64,000 bases of DNA from positions 399,839-463,838 of the forward strand of contig NZ_FOBX01000005.1 in assembly GCF_900109945.1 (NCBI RefSeq), given 5' to 3'. Position 1 is the first letter of the stretch, and each line of letters opens with the position of its first letter. This stretch comes from Bradyrhizobium sp. OK095. GTDB lineage: Bacteria; Pseudomonadota; Alphaproteobacteria; Rhizobiales; Xanthobacteraceae. A model generated the notes under the pieces. That model searched no databases. It saw nothing but the letters and a program-made list of their open reading frames with translations, and was not told where the DNA came from. The translations under genes were made by a program, and so were the position numbers. Shown here one piece after another: positions 57,011 through 64,000 of the stretch.

Positions 57011-58174
57011 TCAGGTCTGCCCGATCAATTTGCGGAACGCCGCCGCGCCATCCTGCACAACGTCACGTCCCTTCCAGGCCAGATAGGAAAGCTTGCCGCC
57101 GAGCGTGTCGTGGCTGCGCAGCCGGCGCGAGCCGAGGATATGTCCGACATTGGAGGGGAAGCGGCTGACCTCGGCCGAGACCAGCGCCGCGATTGCATCC
57201 ATCAATTGCTGGAGCCGGATACCCCAATCGCAACTCTCGATGCCGTCGATGCGCACCTTGAGTGCATATTCGGTGTCGTAGATGTCGGCGAGCAGGTCGC
57301 GCGCGACGAGGATCCGGTTATGGCGCAGCGCGATCCGTAGCGCGAGCCGCTTGTCGTCGAGCCGGTCGAGCACCATGGGAACGACGCAGGCATAGGGCGT
57401 GGCGGCAACGTCGGCCACGCTCTTGCTCGCGGCAGCCTTGGTGGCGAGGCGCACCAGTTCCCATGACGTCTTCAGCCGCCTTGCCACCAGCGCCAGCGCG
57501 AAGGGCAGCGCGTCGGGGTGGGCCTTCCTGAAGGCGTTGAGTTGTGCGGTGATCTGGGCAACCTGGCCGTCGCCGAATTTCGTGATCTTCTCGGGCAGCT
57601 TTTCGTTGAACTTCGGCAGCGCGTCGCCGGCGCGCAGGACCTGCTGCATCTTCTTGACGTCGTCGAAGGCGGTGCGCGAGGCCGTGTATTGCGCGAGCTT
57701 GCCGCGGGCGAATTCAGCGCTCTCGGCTGAAGCCAGCGTATTCTCGAGCACCTTGACGACCTTGGTCTGGAAGATCGATGCGGTCTTCAGCACTTCCTTG
57801 GGGTTGTTGGCGGTCGCCTGGTCGTTGATCGCCTTGATGTAGTCGCGCGCCATGGTCGGCAGCATGTCGCGGCAGATCCACTCCCAGATCGGGGTCAGCG
57901 TGTTGCGCGAGATCCGCCCCATATTGGCATGCTCGGGCGCGCCGTCGATCAGCAGCAGCTCGAGCGGGGCAAAGAAGTAGCGTGAGGGATTGGTGGCGCG
58001 TGCCTGGGTCGATCCGTCCTTACGAAACTCGGCGCGAAGCTTGGCCTGCACGCCGGCCGAGCCCGGCATGTCGACGCCGCACAGTTCGAGCCGCTCGAGT
58101 TCGCTGAGCAGACAGCTGCGCGACAGCGGCGTCAGCCGCTGCAGGAACTCCGATAGCTGATCGATGTCGTTCAT
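57011..58174 (-). CDS. Hypothetical helical protein
   Basis: A 387-residue soluble protein, mostly helical by composition, with no signal peptide or membrane helix. Conserved-looking segments are PLSRSCLLSELERLELCGVD near the start, RYFFAPLELLLIDGAPEHAN, TPIWEWICRDMLPTMARDY, and a C-terminal ending GGKLSYLAWKGRDVVQDG. I do not recognise a family and infer nothing on function. ATG 58174 is taken; an upstream codon at 58225 adds 17 Cys/Arg-rich residues. Confidence 0.75.
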   Translation of the reverse strand: MNDIDQLSEFLQRLTPLSRSCLLSELERLELCGVDMPGSAGVQAKLRAEFRKDGSTQARATNPSRYFFAPLELLLIDGAPEHANMGRISRNTLTPIWEWICRDMLPTMARDYIKAINDQATANNPKEVLKTASIFQTKVVKVLENTLASAESAEFARGKLAQYTASRTAFDDVKKMQQVLRAGDALPKFNEKLPEKITKFGDGQVAQITAQLNAFRKAHPDALPFALALVARRLKTSWELVRLATKAAASKSVADVAATPYACVVPMVLDRLDDKRLALRIALRHNRILVARDLLADIYDTEYALKVRIDGIESCDWGIRLQQLMDAIAALVSAEVSRFPSNVGHILGSRRLRSHDTLGGKLSYLAWKGRDVVQDGAAAFRKLIGQT

Positions 58175-58514
58175 GGCACGCAATCTTCCGCAGCGTTTCC
58201 CGCAAGGCCTACAGGCCTGATGCATGGAGGCATTTGCGCGCTCTCAATCGTGATCAAGAGAAGCAAGTCATTGTTAATTTATCCGTAAAATTCGGGGCGG
58301 TCGGCAGGGCTGGTAACTGGATCGTTAACCGCCCAGCTGGCCCGTTGGCCGCCGCGCGGGCAGGTTTATCAACCTCCGCGGGCTCTTCGGCGACGCTGCG
58401 CAAGCATAAATTGTGCCGATGTCGATTTTTTAGCGTAAAACCGCCAAAATCACCGTAGTCTTACGGAGCAAAAAGTTAACCACAGATCGGTCCGGGTTCC
58501 GCTAAACAGGTCAC
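58175..58514. other. Divergent intergenic region
   Basis: A 340-base region between divergent genes, A/T-rich around 58260-58290 and 58405-58480. The inverted repeat CCGTA-GTCT-TACGG (58453-58466) is near the LuxR-type gene's start and could be an operator. No gene seen. Confidence 0.4.
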
Positions 58515-59138
58515 ATGGGGTCACAGAATGATACGGCCACCGATTCGCGGCCGTCGGAATGGTACGAAAACAGCACTGCTCCAACTGAAGAGCTCGATTT
58601 CGTCCGCCTGAATGCCGTCCGTGCCAAGGCGGCCGACGAAATGGCCGCCGCCATCGCCCGCGAGCTCAACGGCCCCCTGACCGCGCTCCTGCTCTACATG
58701 GGCGAAATCAAGCACCATAGCGACCAGCTCGCGCCGGTCTCGGGCGATCGGGTCTATTTGCAGCGGGTGGTGGAAAATGCACTGGCCCAGACCGAGCGCG
58801 TTTGCGGCCTGGTCAAGCAGCTCGCCGGTCCTCAGAAGGGGGGCTTGCCGATCCCGTCCGCGACCGAGGGCTCCGAATCGAAGGCTGCTCGCGCGCAGCC
58901 GCCGCAGCGCGTGCCGAGCGCCGAACTGCTGGGCCTGTCGGGCCAGAAGCGGCTGACCAAGCGCGAGCGCGAGGTGCTCCGGCTGATCAGCGAGGGTTAT
59001 TCGAACAAGCAGGGCGCGCTTCGCATGCAGATCAGCCCGCGCACATTCGAGAGCCATCGCGCCGAGGCGATGCGCAAGCTCGGTGCCCGCAACACCGCGG
59101 ATCTGGTCCGCGCGGCGCTGCTGCATTCGATCGACTGA
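58515..59138 (+). CDS. LuxR-type DNA-binding protein with His-less HisKA-like N-terminal half
   Basis: A 207-residue protein. C-terminal ~65 residues are a LuxR helix-turn-helix: RLTKREREVLRLISEGYSNK, then ISPRTFESHRAEAMRKLGAR. The N-terminal half contains MAAAIARELNGPLTALLLYM, which mirrors the histidine-kinase dimerisation motif (IAHELNQPLTAI) with Arg in place of the phosphoacceptor His. A second helix follows (YLQRVVENALAQTERVCGLV), as in HisKA hairpins. So this looks like a kinase dimerisation hairpin used as an oligomerisation or docking module for a regulator. It has no receiver domain. Confidence 0.82.
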   Translation: MGSQNDTATDSRPSEWYENSTAPTEELDFVRLNAVRAKAADEMAAAIARELNGPLTALLLYMGEIKHHSDQLAPVSGDRVYLQRVVENALAQTERVCGLVKQLAGPQKGGLPIPSATEGSESKAARAQPPQRVPSAELLGLSGQKRLTKREREVLRLISEGYSNKQGALRMQISPRTFESHRAEAMRKLGARNTADLVRAALLHSID

Positions 59139-59175
59139 GGCTGTTCTGTTGCGCCGCCGACCGGCGGCGCGCCAA

Positions 59176-59223
59176 GACCTCGGAAGGTCAGGACCTCGGA
59201 AGGTCAGGACCTCAGAAGGCTCT
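59176..59223. repeat. Tandem 16-base repeat with internal palindromes
   Basis: GACCTCGGAAGGTCAG occurs exactly twice (59176-59191, 59192-59207), followed by a third degenerate unit (59208-59223). Each unit contains GACCT-CGGA-AGGTC, a small hairpin. It sits between convergent genes (the LuxR-type gene and a small hypothetical gene), so it may act as a transcription barrier. Copy number could vary between strains. Confidence 0.8.
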
Positions 59224-59238
59224 GAAACCCGATCGCGC

Positions 59239-59487
59239 TCAGAGATAGTCTTCGGCGAAAGGACGCGCGCGCGACGCGGGCCGCAGCGGCTTGATCTCTT
59301 CCTTCGGCGTGTTCGGGATGATCGTGATGGTCCAGCGCGGGGGAGTGCTCGAATCCTGCTCCAGCACCGAGCGCACGAAGCCAGTCACTGTGGCCTCGCC
59401 AGACGTCACCGTCGCCATGCGGCCGTTGAACTGAGCAATGCGGAAGCGACGGACTTCCTTCTGGTCCGCAGTCTCGTAGGTGAACAT
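59239..59487 (-). CDS. Small hypothetical protein
   Basis: An 82-residue basic protein, MFTYETADQKEVRRFRIAQF at the start and IKPLRPASRARPFAEDYL at the end, with central strands (GRMATVTSGEATVTGFVRSV, PRWTITIIPNTP) suggesting a small beta-barrel. No family recognised. A very strong AGGAGG five to seven bases before ATG 59487 supports translation. Confidence 0.72.
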   Translation of the reverse strand: MFTYETADQKEVRRFRIAQFNGRMATVTSGEATVTGFVRSVLEQDSSTPPRWTITIIPNTPKEEIKPLRPASRARPFAEDYL

Positions 59488-59679
59488 GGAAACCCTCCTG
59501 GTTTCCGGCGACTATCGCCTCCCATGATTAGCCTTCTGTGAAAATCGCCAACCGTAGAAGTACGGCGGGTTTTACACGCACTCCGCCAGAAGCGTTTTCG
59601 AGCGAAGTGGCTCCCGGTTCGCGTCAAGAAAACGCGTCAAACAGGAATCTATAGCCGGTCCGATGTCATCGGAGCGGCT

Positions 59680-60057
59680 CTACCTGTGCGGTTCCTGCGC
59701 GCGCGCGGCGGCGTAGGCGGCATCCATCCGGTCCAGCAGATCATGGAATTCGGCCTCGCCAAGCGTCTCCGCGGATTTCTCCAGCCGCAGCGAAAGGGCC
59801 ACGAGCCTGACATAGCCGAACGTTGCGGCCGCGCTCTTCAGCGAATGCGCTTCGCGCGCGATCCTGGCGTTGTGCTGCGCAAGCGAAAGCGTGCGGAACA
59901 GCTGCAGCCGCGCGCGAGTTTCGCTCCAGAACACGGCACGCACCTCGCCGGCGCCGTCTTCGCCGATCTCGCGCACGAGCGCCGCATAGGCGCCCGGCTC
60001 GCGCGCGGGTTCGGCATCGAGCACTCTCTGCACAGGCGCGACGGTCAGTTCAAGCAT
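59680..60057 (-). CDS. Hpt-domain (histidine phosphotransfer) protein
   Basis: A 125-residue single-domain phosphotransfer protein. The phosphohistidine motif is REAHSLKSAAATFGYVRL at about residues 68-85, followed by the typical VALSLRLEKSAETLG helix. It would relay phosphate between a hybrid kinase and a response regulator. The window contains a candidate partner, the stand-alone receiver at 62249. No kinase lies next to it. Confidence 0.85.
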   Translation of the reverse strand: MLELTVAPVQRVLDAEPAREPGAYAALVREIGEDGAGEVRAVFWSETRARLQLFRTLSLAQHNARIAREAHSLKSAAATFGYVRLVALSLRLEKSAETLGEAEFHDLLDRMDAAYAAARAQEPHR

Positions 60058-60206
60058 GGGTCTGCCTGTCCACGGTTCTCTGTCGCTCGGTCCGTCCGGC
60101 GCGAGGCACGTTCGTGTCTACGGCATTTGAATTTCAGTTCCGGTAGCAGGACGATCCGTGTTTGCAGACCGGCATTAGCCGCAGGTTTACCACGCGACCG
60201 CGCCGG

Positions 60207-60962
60207 TCAGCGCGGGCCGAGCAGCCGGTCGTACTGGGCCTTCACGGTGGCGTAGCACTCGCACGCCGTCTGGCGCAGGCCGTCCAGGTTCAGGATCTGG
60301 ATGTGTCCGCGGCTGTAGTGGATGAAATTGGCCTGCTGCAAGGTGTTGGCGACCAGCGACACGCTGTTGCGCCGCGCCCCGATCATCTGCGCCATCGCCT
60401 CCTGGGTCAGTAGCAGCCGGAAGTCGCCGGACAGGTCATGGGTGTGCAGCAGGCAGCGCGACAGTCGCGACTCCACCGGGTGAGCGGCGTTGCAGCCCGC
60501 GGTCTGCTGAACCTGTGCGTAGACCGCGAGCCCGTGACGCGTGAGCAACGTCCGCAGGGTGCTGCTCTGGTCGGCCGCGCCGCGCAGCCGGTCGAGATCC
60601 ATCACGGAGGCGGCGCCGGGAACCAGCACGATCGCCGTGTTCAGCGCGCAGGCATCGCCCATGGTCGAGAGCGTTCCGAGCAGGCTGTCGCGGCCGATCA
60701 TGGCGACCTGCACGTGCTCGCCCTTGGCGAGCTTCACCACCAGCGAGATGACGCCGCGGTGTGGAAAATAGGCGCGCTTGAGCGTCTCGCCGGTTTCGAC
60801 CAGCACGGCCTCGTGCGGAAGATCGATCGTGCGCAGATACGGGCGGATCAATTCATAATCGTCCGCCAACAGCGCGGACAGGAAACCGTTGGATGGACGC
60901 ACCATCGTTTCCAAAGCTGCCTCCTGTCTCCTGCGCCAGTCGATCGCGGCGAGTGAATTCAT
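60207..60962 (-). CDS. Crp/Fnr-family regulator (copy 1)
   Basis: A 251-residue regulator. Cyclic-nucleotide-type beta-roll (about 30-145: AVLVETGETLKRAYFPHRGV, IGRDSLLGTLSTMGD), a dimerisation helix, then a Crp-type winged helix with LLLTQEAMAQMIGARRNSVS (about 190-209). Ends with a CECY motif. A close paralogue lies immediately upstream at 61095. It has no FNR-type N-terminal Cys cluster, so an iron-sulfur role is unlikely. Confidence 0.88.
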   Translation of the reverse strand: MNSLAAIDWRRRQEAALETMVRPSNGFLSALLADDYELIRPYLRTIDLPHEAVLVETGETLKRAYFPHRGVISLVVKLAKGEHVQVAMIGRDSLLGTLSTMGDACALNTAIVLVPGAASVMDLDRLRGAADQSSTLRTLLTRHGLAVYAQVQQTAGCNAAHPVESRLSRCLLHTHDLSGDFRLLLTQEAMAQMIGARRNSVSLVANTLQQANFIHYSRGHIQILNLDGLRQTACECYATVKAQYDRLLGPR

Positions 60963-61094
60963 TCCCGGCGCGGGTAAGTTCCATCATCTTCCCGTCGGGA
61001 TATATTGGCAATTGGTACATTGTAATCCGGGCAACTACGTCAGATGTCGCCTTGTGTGCACGGCGGCATGCGGCCAATCGCATCGGCGTCTGTA

Positions 61095-61805
61095 TCATTG
61101 CCGGATTCCGAGTATGGCGGCGTGGTGGGCCTTCACCGCTGCATAGCAATCACAGGACGTCGTCTGTAGCGCGGGCAGGTCCATGATTGCGATCTGCCCG
61201 CGCGTGTAGTGAATGATGCCGGCGCGCTGAAGCGCATGCGCGACGAGGGAAATGGCGTTGCGCCGTACGCCGATCATCTGCGCCAGCGCCTCCTGTGTCA
61301 GCGGAAGGATCTCGCTGTCGGACAGATCGCGGGCGCGCAGGAGCCAGCGCGCGAGCCGTGCCTCGACCGGGTGCAGCGTATTGCAGAGCAACGATTGCTG
61401 CGCATGCGCGAGCAGGACCTGCTCATGCCGGATCATCAAGCTGCGAAACGCGATGCTTGCGGCAGCGACAGCGCGAAAAGCCGCTATTTCAAGCATGGAA
61501 GCCGTCCCTGGGAAAAGCACGACCGCGTCCGCCGGTGCGATGCCGTCGGCAAGCGCGGCACCGGCACCGACGACGTTATCGCGCCCCAGCATCGCCACCT
61601 CGATCATTTGTCCTTCGGACAGGCCCACCGCGATCGACACGGATCCACCGTGCGGGAAGTAGACATATCTCAGCGCGGCGCCCGCCTCGCCCAAGACAGA
61701 TTCCCTGACCATTTCGACCGTCGCCAGATGAGGACGCAGCAGATCGAGATCAGCCGCGTCGAGCATTTGCAGCAACTGGTTGGACGGGTGGCCGCTCGCA
61801 ATCAT
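61095..61805 (-). CDS. Crp/Fnr-family regulator (copy 2)
   Basis: A 236-residue paralogue of the preceding protein with the same layout: beta-roll with RYVYFPHGGSVSIAVGLSEG and MLGRDNVVGAGAALADGIAP, winged helix ILPLTQEALAQMIGVRRNAI, and a C-terminal CDCY. The tandem arrangement on one strand with a 132-base gap indicates duplication and divergence. Effector unknown. Confidence 0.88.
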   Translation of the reverse strand: MIASGHPSNQLLQMLDAADLDLLRPHLATVEMVRESVLGEAGAALRYVYFPHGGSVSIAVGLSEGQMIEVAMLGRDNVVGAGAALADGIAPADAVVLFPGTASMLEIAAFRAVAAASIAFRSLMIRHEQVLLAHAQQSLLCNTLHPVEARLARWLLRARDLSDSEILPLTQEALAQMIGVRRNAISLVAHALQRAGIIHYTRGQIAIMDLPALQTTSCDCYAAVKAHHAAILGIRQ

Positions 61806-62037
61806 GCAGACTCAATCCGACGCGCTCGATGGATGATCGACGCCGGGCCCGGTTCGTCATCCAGTTGCACGGCGGCACAATCATATTCTAAAGGTTGTGG
61901 CGTCGTCCATATACCCGTTGGGGGGCAGACACGTTGCCGCATTTACGGCGGAAATAAGAATGGCGCGCTGATTCGTTTCTGGACCTGCGCGTCAGTCCCG
62001 CAAGGATTGCGCGGGAAAAAGCGGCAAGGAGGCCGTT
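61806..62037. other. Divergent intergenic region
   Basis: Between the Crp/Fnr paralogue (minus) and the small frame/receiver pair (plus). It contains an A/T-rich part (61880-61915) suitable for promoters. No gene seen. Confidence 0.35.
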
Positions 62038-62271
62038 ATGAGCCGGAACCATTGCGTCGGCGCAGTCATCGGACGCCGGTCGAGCCGCGCAACCTCGTTC
62101 ATGGGACGAGTGATTACAGCGACCGGATATTGCTTCGAACCGTGGCGCCGCATGGCCGCAGATTTCGGGTCCGTTGCCTGCATCTTCCTGGCTCCGCCAA
62201 CGACGTTCGCGACCGTCAATTATTCGATCCAAACCAGAGGAGAAAGGCTTGCCCCACGGTTCAATTATTGA
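62038..62271 (+). CDS. Possible small protein or leader peptide ahead of the receiver gene
   Basis: A 77-codon frame starting at ATG 62038, preceded by AAGGAGG with near-ideal spacing, one of the best Shine-Dalgarno sites in the window. The product has four Cys (MSRNHCVGAVIGRRSSRATS at the start) and a hydrophobic stretch FGSVACIFLAPPTTFATVNY. It ends 23 bases inside the downstream receiver gene, whose TTG start lies at 62249. It could be a coupled leader that regulates receiver translation. Homology is unknown to me. Confidence 0.4.
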   Translation: MSRNHCVGAVIGRRSSRATSFMGRVITATGYCFEPWRRMAADFGSVACIFLAPPTTFATVNYSIQTRGERLAPRFNY

Positions 62272-62728
62272 ATCGCCGAAACGGGAAACTCAAACGGGGA
62301 CAGAAAGTCTGCGCCATATTCTCGTTGTCGACGACGACCCGATGGTGTGCATGGCCATCGAGGTCTATCTGCAGCGAAACGATTTTCGAGTGACGATTGC
62401 CGGAGGAGGTGAAGCGGGACTGCGCGCGATCGAGCACGAGCAGTTCGATCTGATGATCATCGATATCTTCATGCCGCACATGCGCGGGTTCGAATCGATC
62501 AGGATCTTCCACGAGAGGGCACCCGCCATTCCGCTGATCGCGATGTCCGGCTACGCTTTTGCAAATCTGAATTCGCCCGCGCCCGATTTCCTGCGGATGG
62601 CGCTGGAGCTCGGCGCAGCTCGCTGTCTGCGCAAGCCGTTTACGCCGCACGCGCTTCTTGCTGCCATCAACGATTGCGTGGCGGAGCACCGTCCCGACGA
62701 CATGACCTCGACCGCGCGCCTGGGTTAG
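62249..62728 (+). CDS. Single-domain response regulator (CheY-like receiver)
   Basis: A receiver domain without an output domain, about 159 residues. The acidic pocket is ILVVDDDPMVC, the phosphoacceptor Asp is in LMIIDIFMPHMRGFE, the Ser/Thr is in LIAMSGYAF, and the Lys in CLRKPFTPHAL. TTG 62249 is chosen because GAGGAGAAAGG precedes it; the ATG at 62174 has no such site. Located between Crp/Fnr regulators and cheA; it may take phosphate from the Hpt protein or CheA. Confidence 0.87.
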   Translation: MPHGSIIESPKRETQTGTESLRHILVVDDDPMVCMAIEVYLQRNDFRVTIAGGGEAGLRAIEHEQFDLMIIDIFMPHMRGFESIRIFHERAPAIPLIAMSGYAFANLNSPAPDFLRMALELGAARCLRKPFTPHALLAAINDCVAEHRPDDMTSTARLG

Positions 62729-63148
62729 CGCGGCGCCGGCCGCAGCAGCGACGAAGTAAGCGTTCGTTTACCGCAAATCCGGACCGTGCGGCGTCTCACC
62801 GTGCCCGAAGTTGCGGTCGCGGGAGCCGATCCGATTGCGGGTGATCGGCTTCGACTTCACGCGGGCCGCGCGTATCGCCCTTCAGGGGCAGACTTTTTTC
62901 GTCCGCGTCGATCTGCCGTTATCGGCGCGTTTACCTAACGCTCGTTCGCGTCACGGCTCGGCGCGGGTTTTGCCGAAAAGCGCTCTCGCATGCAGTCGAA
63001 CCGCAAACTTGTCTTCAATATCCGTATTAGCACGGAGGATGAAATTAACGGGACCGTGAAAGGGGTTGTCTAACGATCTACAGCGAAGACTTCCGCCGAT
63101 TCCAGACGTGGCGCAGGCGTCGAAGTTCAGCTCAGTAAGGCATACCCC
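62729..63148. other. Intergenic region before cheA
   Basis: A 420-base stretch. An open frame at 62811-63059 has Arg/Ser-rich composition with no recognisable domain and no Shine-Dalgarno, and I do not call it. The last 100 bases are A/T-richer and likely hold the cheA promoter. Confidence 0.35.
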
Positions 63149-64000
63149 ATGGATGATCTGTTGCGGGAGTTTTTGACGGAGACCAGCGAGAGCCTGGACA
63201 CCGTCGACAATCAGTTGGTGAAGTTCGAGCAGGAGCCGAACAACGCCAAGATCCTGGATAACATCTTCCGCCTGGTCCACACCATCAAGGGCACGTGCGG
63301 TTTCCTCGGACTGCCGCGGCTTGAAGCGCTGGCGCATGCCGGCGAGACGCTGATGAGCAAATTCCGCGACGGCATGCCGGTGACGGCGGGCGCGGTGACG
63401 GTGATTCTGGCCTCGATCGACCGCATCAAGGAGATCCTGGCCGGCCTCGAGGCGACTGAAGCCGAGCCCGAAGGCACCGACCGCGACCTCATCGACAAGC
63501 TGGAAGCGATGGTCGAGCAGGGCATGGCGGCCATGGCTGCTGGAACGGCTGCTCCTGTTGCCGAATCGCCGCCGCTGGCGCCGGAAGCACCTGTCGCTGC
63601 TCCCGTCGAAGCCAAGGGCGAGCTGATCGATCAGACCCTGGAACGCCAGTTGCGCCCCGGTGAAGTGTCGCTCGACGAGCTTGAGCGCGCCTTCCGCGAG
63701 ACCGCGATCGAAGCGCCCGCGTCGGTTGCGCAGGCTGAGCCCGCTGCTGAAGCTCCGGCGCCCGCTGCCAAGGAAGTTGTGAAGGAAGCCAAGCCCGCGA
63801 AGGAGAAAGTCGCCATCAAGAAGTCGGCAGGCGACGAGGCCGGTGGCGAAGGCGCCAGCATCGCCAACCAGTCGATCCGCGTCAACGTGGATACGCTGGA
63901 GCATCTGATGACCATGGTCTCCGAGCTGGTGCTGACCCGCAACCAGCTGCTGGAGATCTCCCGCCGCAACGAGGACACCGAGTTCAAGGTGCCGTTGCAG
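63149..64000 (+). CDS. cheA: Chemotaxis histidine kinase CheA (5' part)
   Basis: The frame is open to the window edge. ATG 63149 begins MDDLLREFLTETSESLDTVD, the P1 Hpt domain, with the phosphohistidine in RLVHTIKGTCGFLGLPRLE at residues 42-60 (His at about 45). A Pro/Ala/Glu-rich linker (about 125-240) follows, and the P3 dimerisation region starts at SIRVNVDTLEHLMTMVSELV. The catalytic ATPase and CheW-like domains lie beyond the edge. It takes signals from chemoreceptors and phosphorylates CheY and CheB. TAAGG lies just upstream of the start. Confidence 0.95.
   Translation, partial: MDDLLREFLTETSESLDTVDNQLVKFEQEPNNAKILDNIFRLVHTIKGTCGFLGLPRLEALAHAGETLMSKFRDGMPVTAGAVTVILASIDRIKEILAGLEATEAEPEGTDRDLIDKLEAMVEQGMAAMAAGTAAPVAESPPLAPEAPVAAPVEAKGELIDQTLERQLRPGEVSLDELERAFRETAIEAPASVAQAEPAAEAPAPAAKEVVKEAKPAKEKVAIKKSAGDEAGGEGASIANQSIRVNVDTLEHLMTMVSELVLTRNQLLEISRRNEDTEFKVPLQ

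Noticed and set aside
62811..63059. 82-codon frame upstream of cheA
   Set aside because: No Shine-Dalgarno, Arg/Ser/Leu-rich composition, no recognisable domain.

Overview
The window reads as chromosomal DNA of a Bradyrhizobium-like alphaproteobacterium (order Hyphomicrobiales). The evidence is high G+C coding sequence, gene blocks in the order usual for that group (atpA-G-D-C; obgE-proB-proA-nadD-rsfS-rlmH; rplU-rpmA), and GC-rich palindromic intergenic repeats. This assignment is from recognition of proteins and gene order; no database was searched.

Layout. 1-3559: end of the F1 ATP synthase operon (atpA partial, atpG, atpD, atpC). 3721-5364: a membrane class III nucleotide cyclase with three periplasmic Cys-pair repeats. 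5644-11981 (minus): two RppH-type Nudix hydrolases, a divergent polysaccharide deacetylase, CtpA, an EnvC-like LytM factor, RlmH and RsfS. 12113-15969: nadD, proA and proB, with a parDE toxin-antitoxin pair between proA and proB. 16161-18895: a Bug-type solute receptor and a sulfatase/phosphonate monoester hydrolase, lying between proB and obgE. 18977-24790: obgE, a MaoC protein, an EamA transporter, a GNAT enzyme, rpmA, rplU, and a ROK-family protein whose motifs are in circularly permuted order. 25212-25301: tRNA-Ser(CGA), followed by a complete type I restriction-modification operon hsdM-hsdS-hsdR (25533-32141) of visibly lower G+C.

32603-50411 is an accessory metabolic region. It holds a LysR-leuC-leuD-leuB-ABC importer operon without leuA; a LysR regulator divergent from an FAD monooxygenase, which is followed by a Bug receptor; a second Bug receptor joined in frame to the decapitated start of a luciferase-family flavin oxidoreductase, with the head of a LysR gene beside it; and a tight operon in which rutB, rutC and rutD of pyrimidine catabolism are interleaved with a NitT/TauT-type ABC importer, divergent from a LysR regulator. 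RutA, RutF and RutG are not present.

50499-64000 holds a DUF2157/GDYXXLXY membrane pair, a MocR regulator divergent from an EamA transporter, a degenerate receiver-EAL protein, hypothetical proteins, and a signalling neighbourhood: a LuxR-type DNA-binding protein whose N-terminus resembles a histidine-kinase dimerisation helix without the histidine, an Hpt protein, two tandem Crp/Fnr paralogues, a single-domain response regulator with a TTG start, and the beginning of cheA.

Strongest leads: the permuted ROK protein; the RutA-less rutBCD/ABC operon; the leuCDB/ABC operon; the truncated oxidoreductase/LysR scar; and the His-less HisKA/LuxR fusion.
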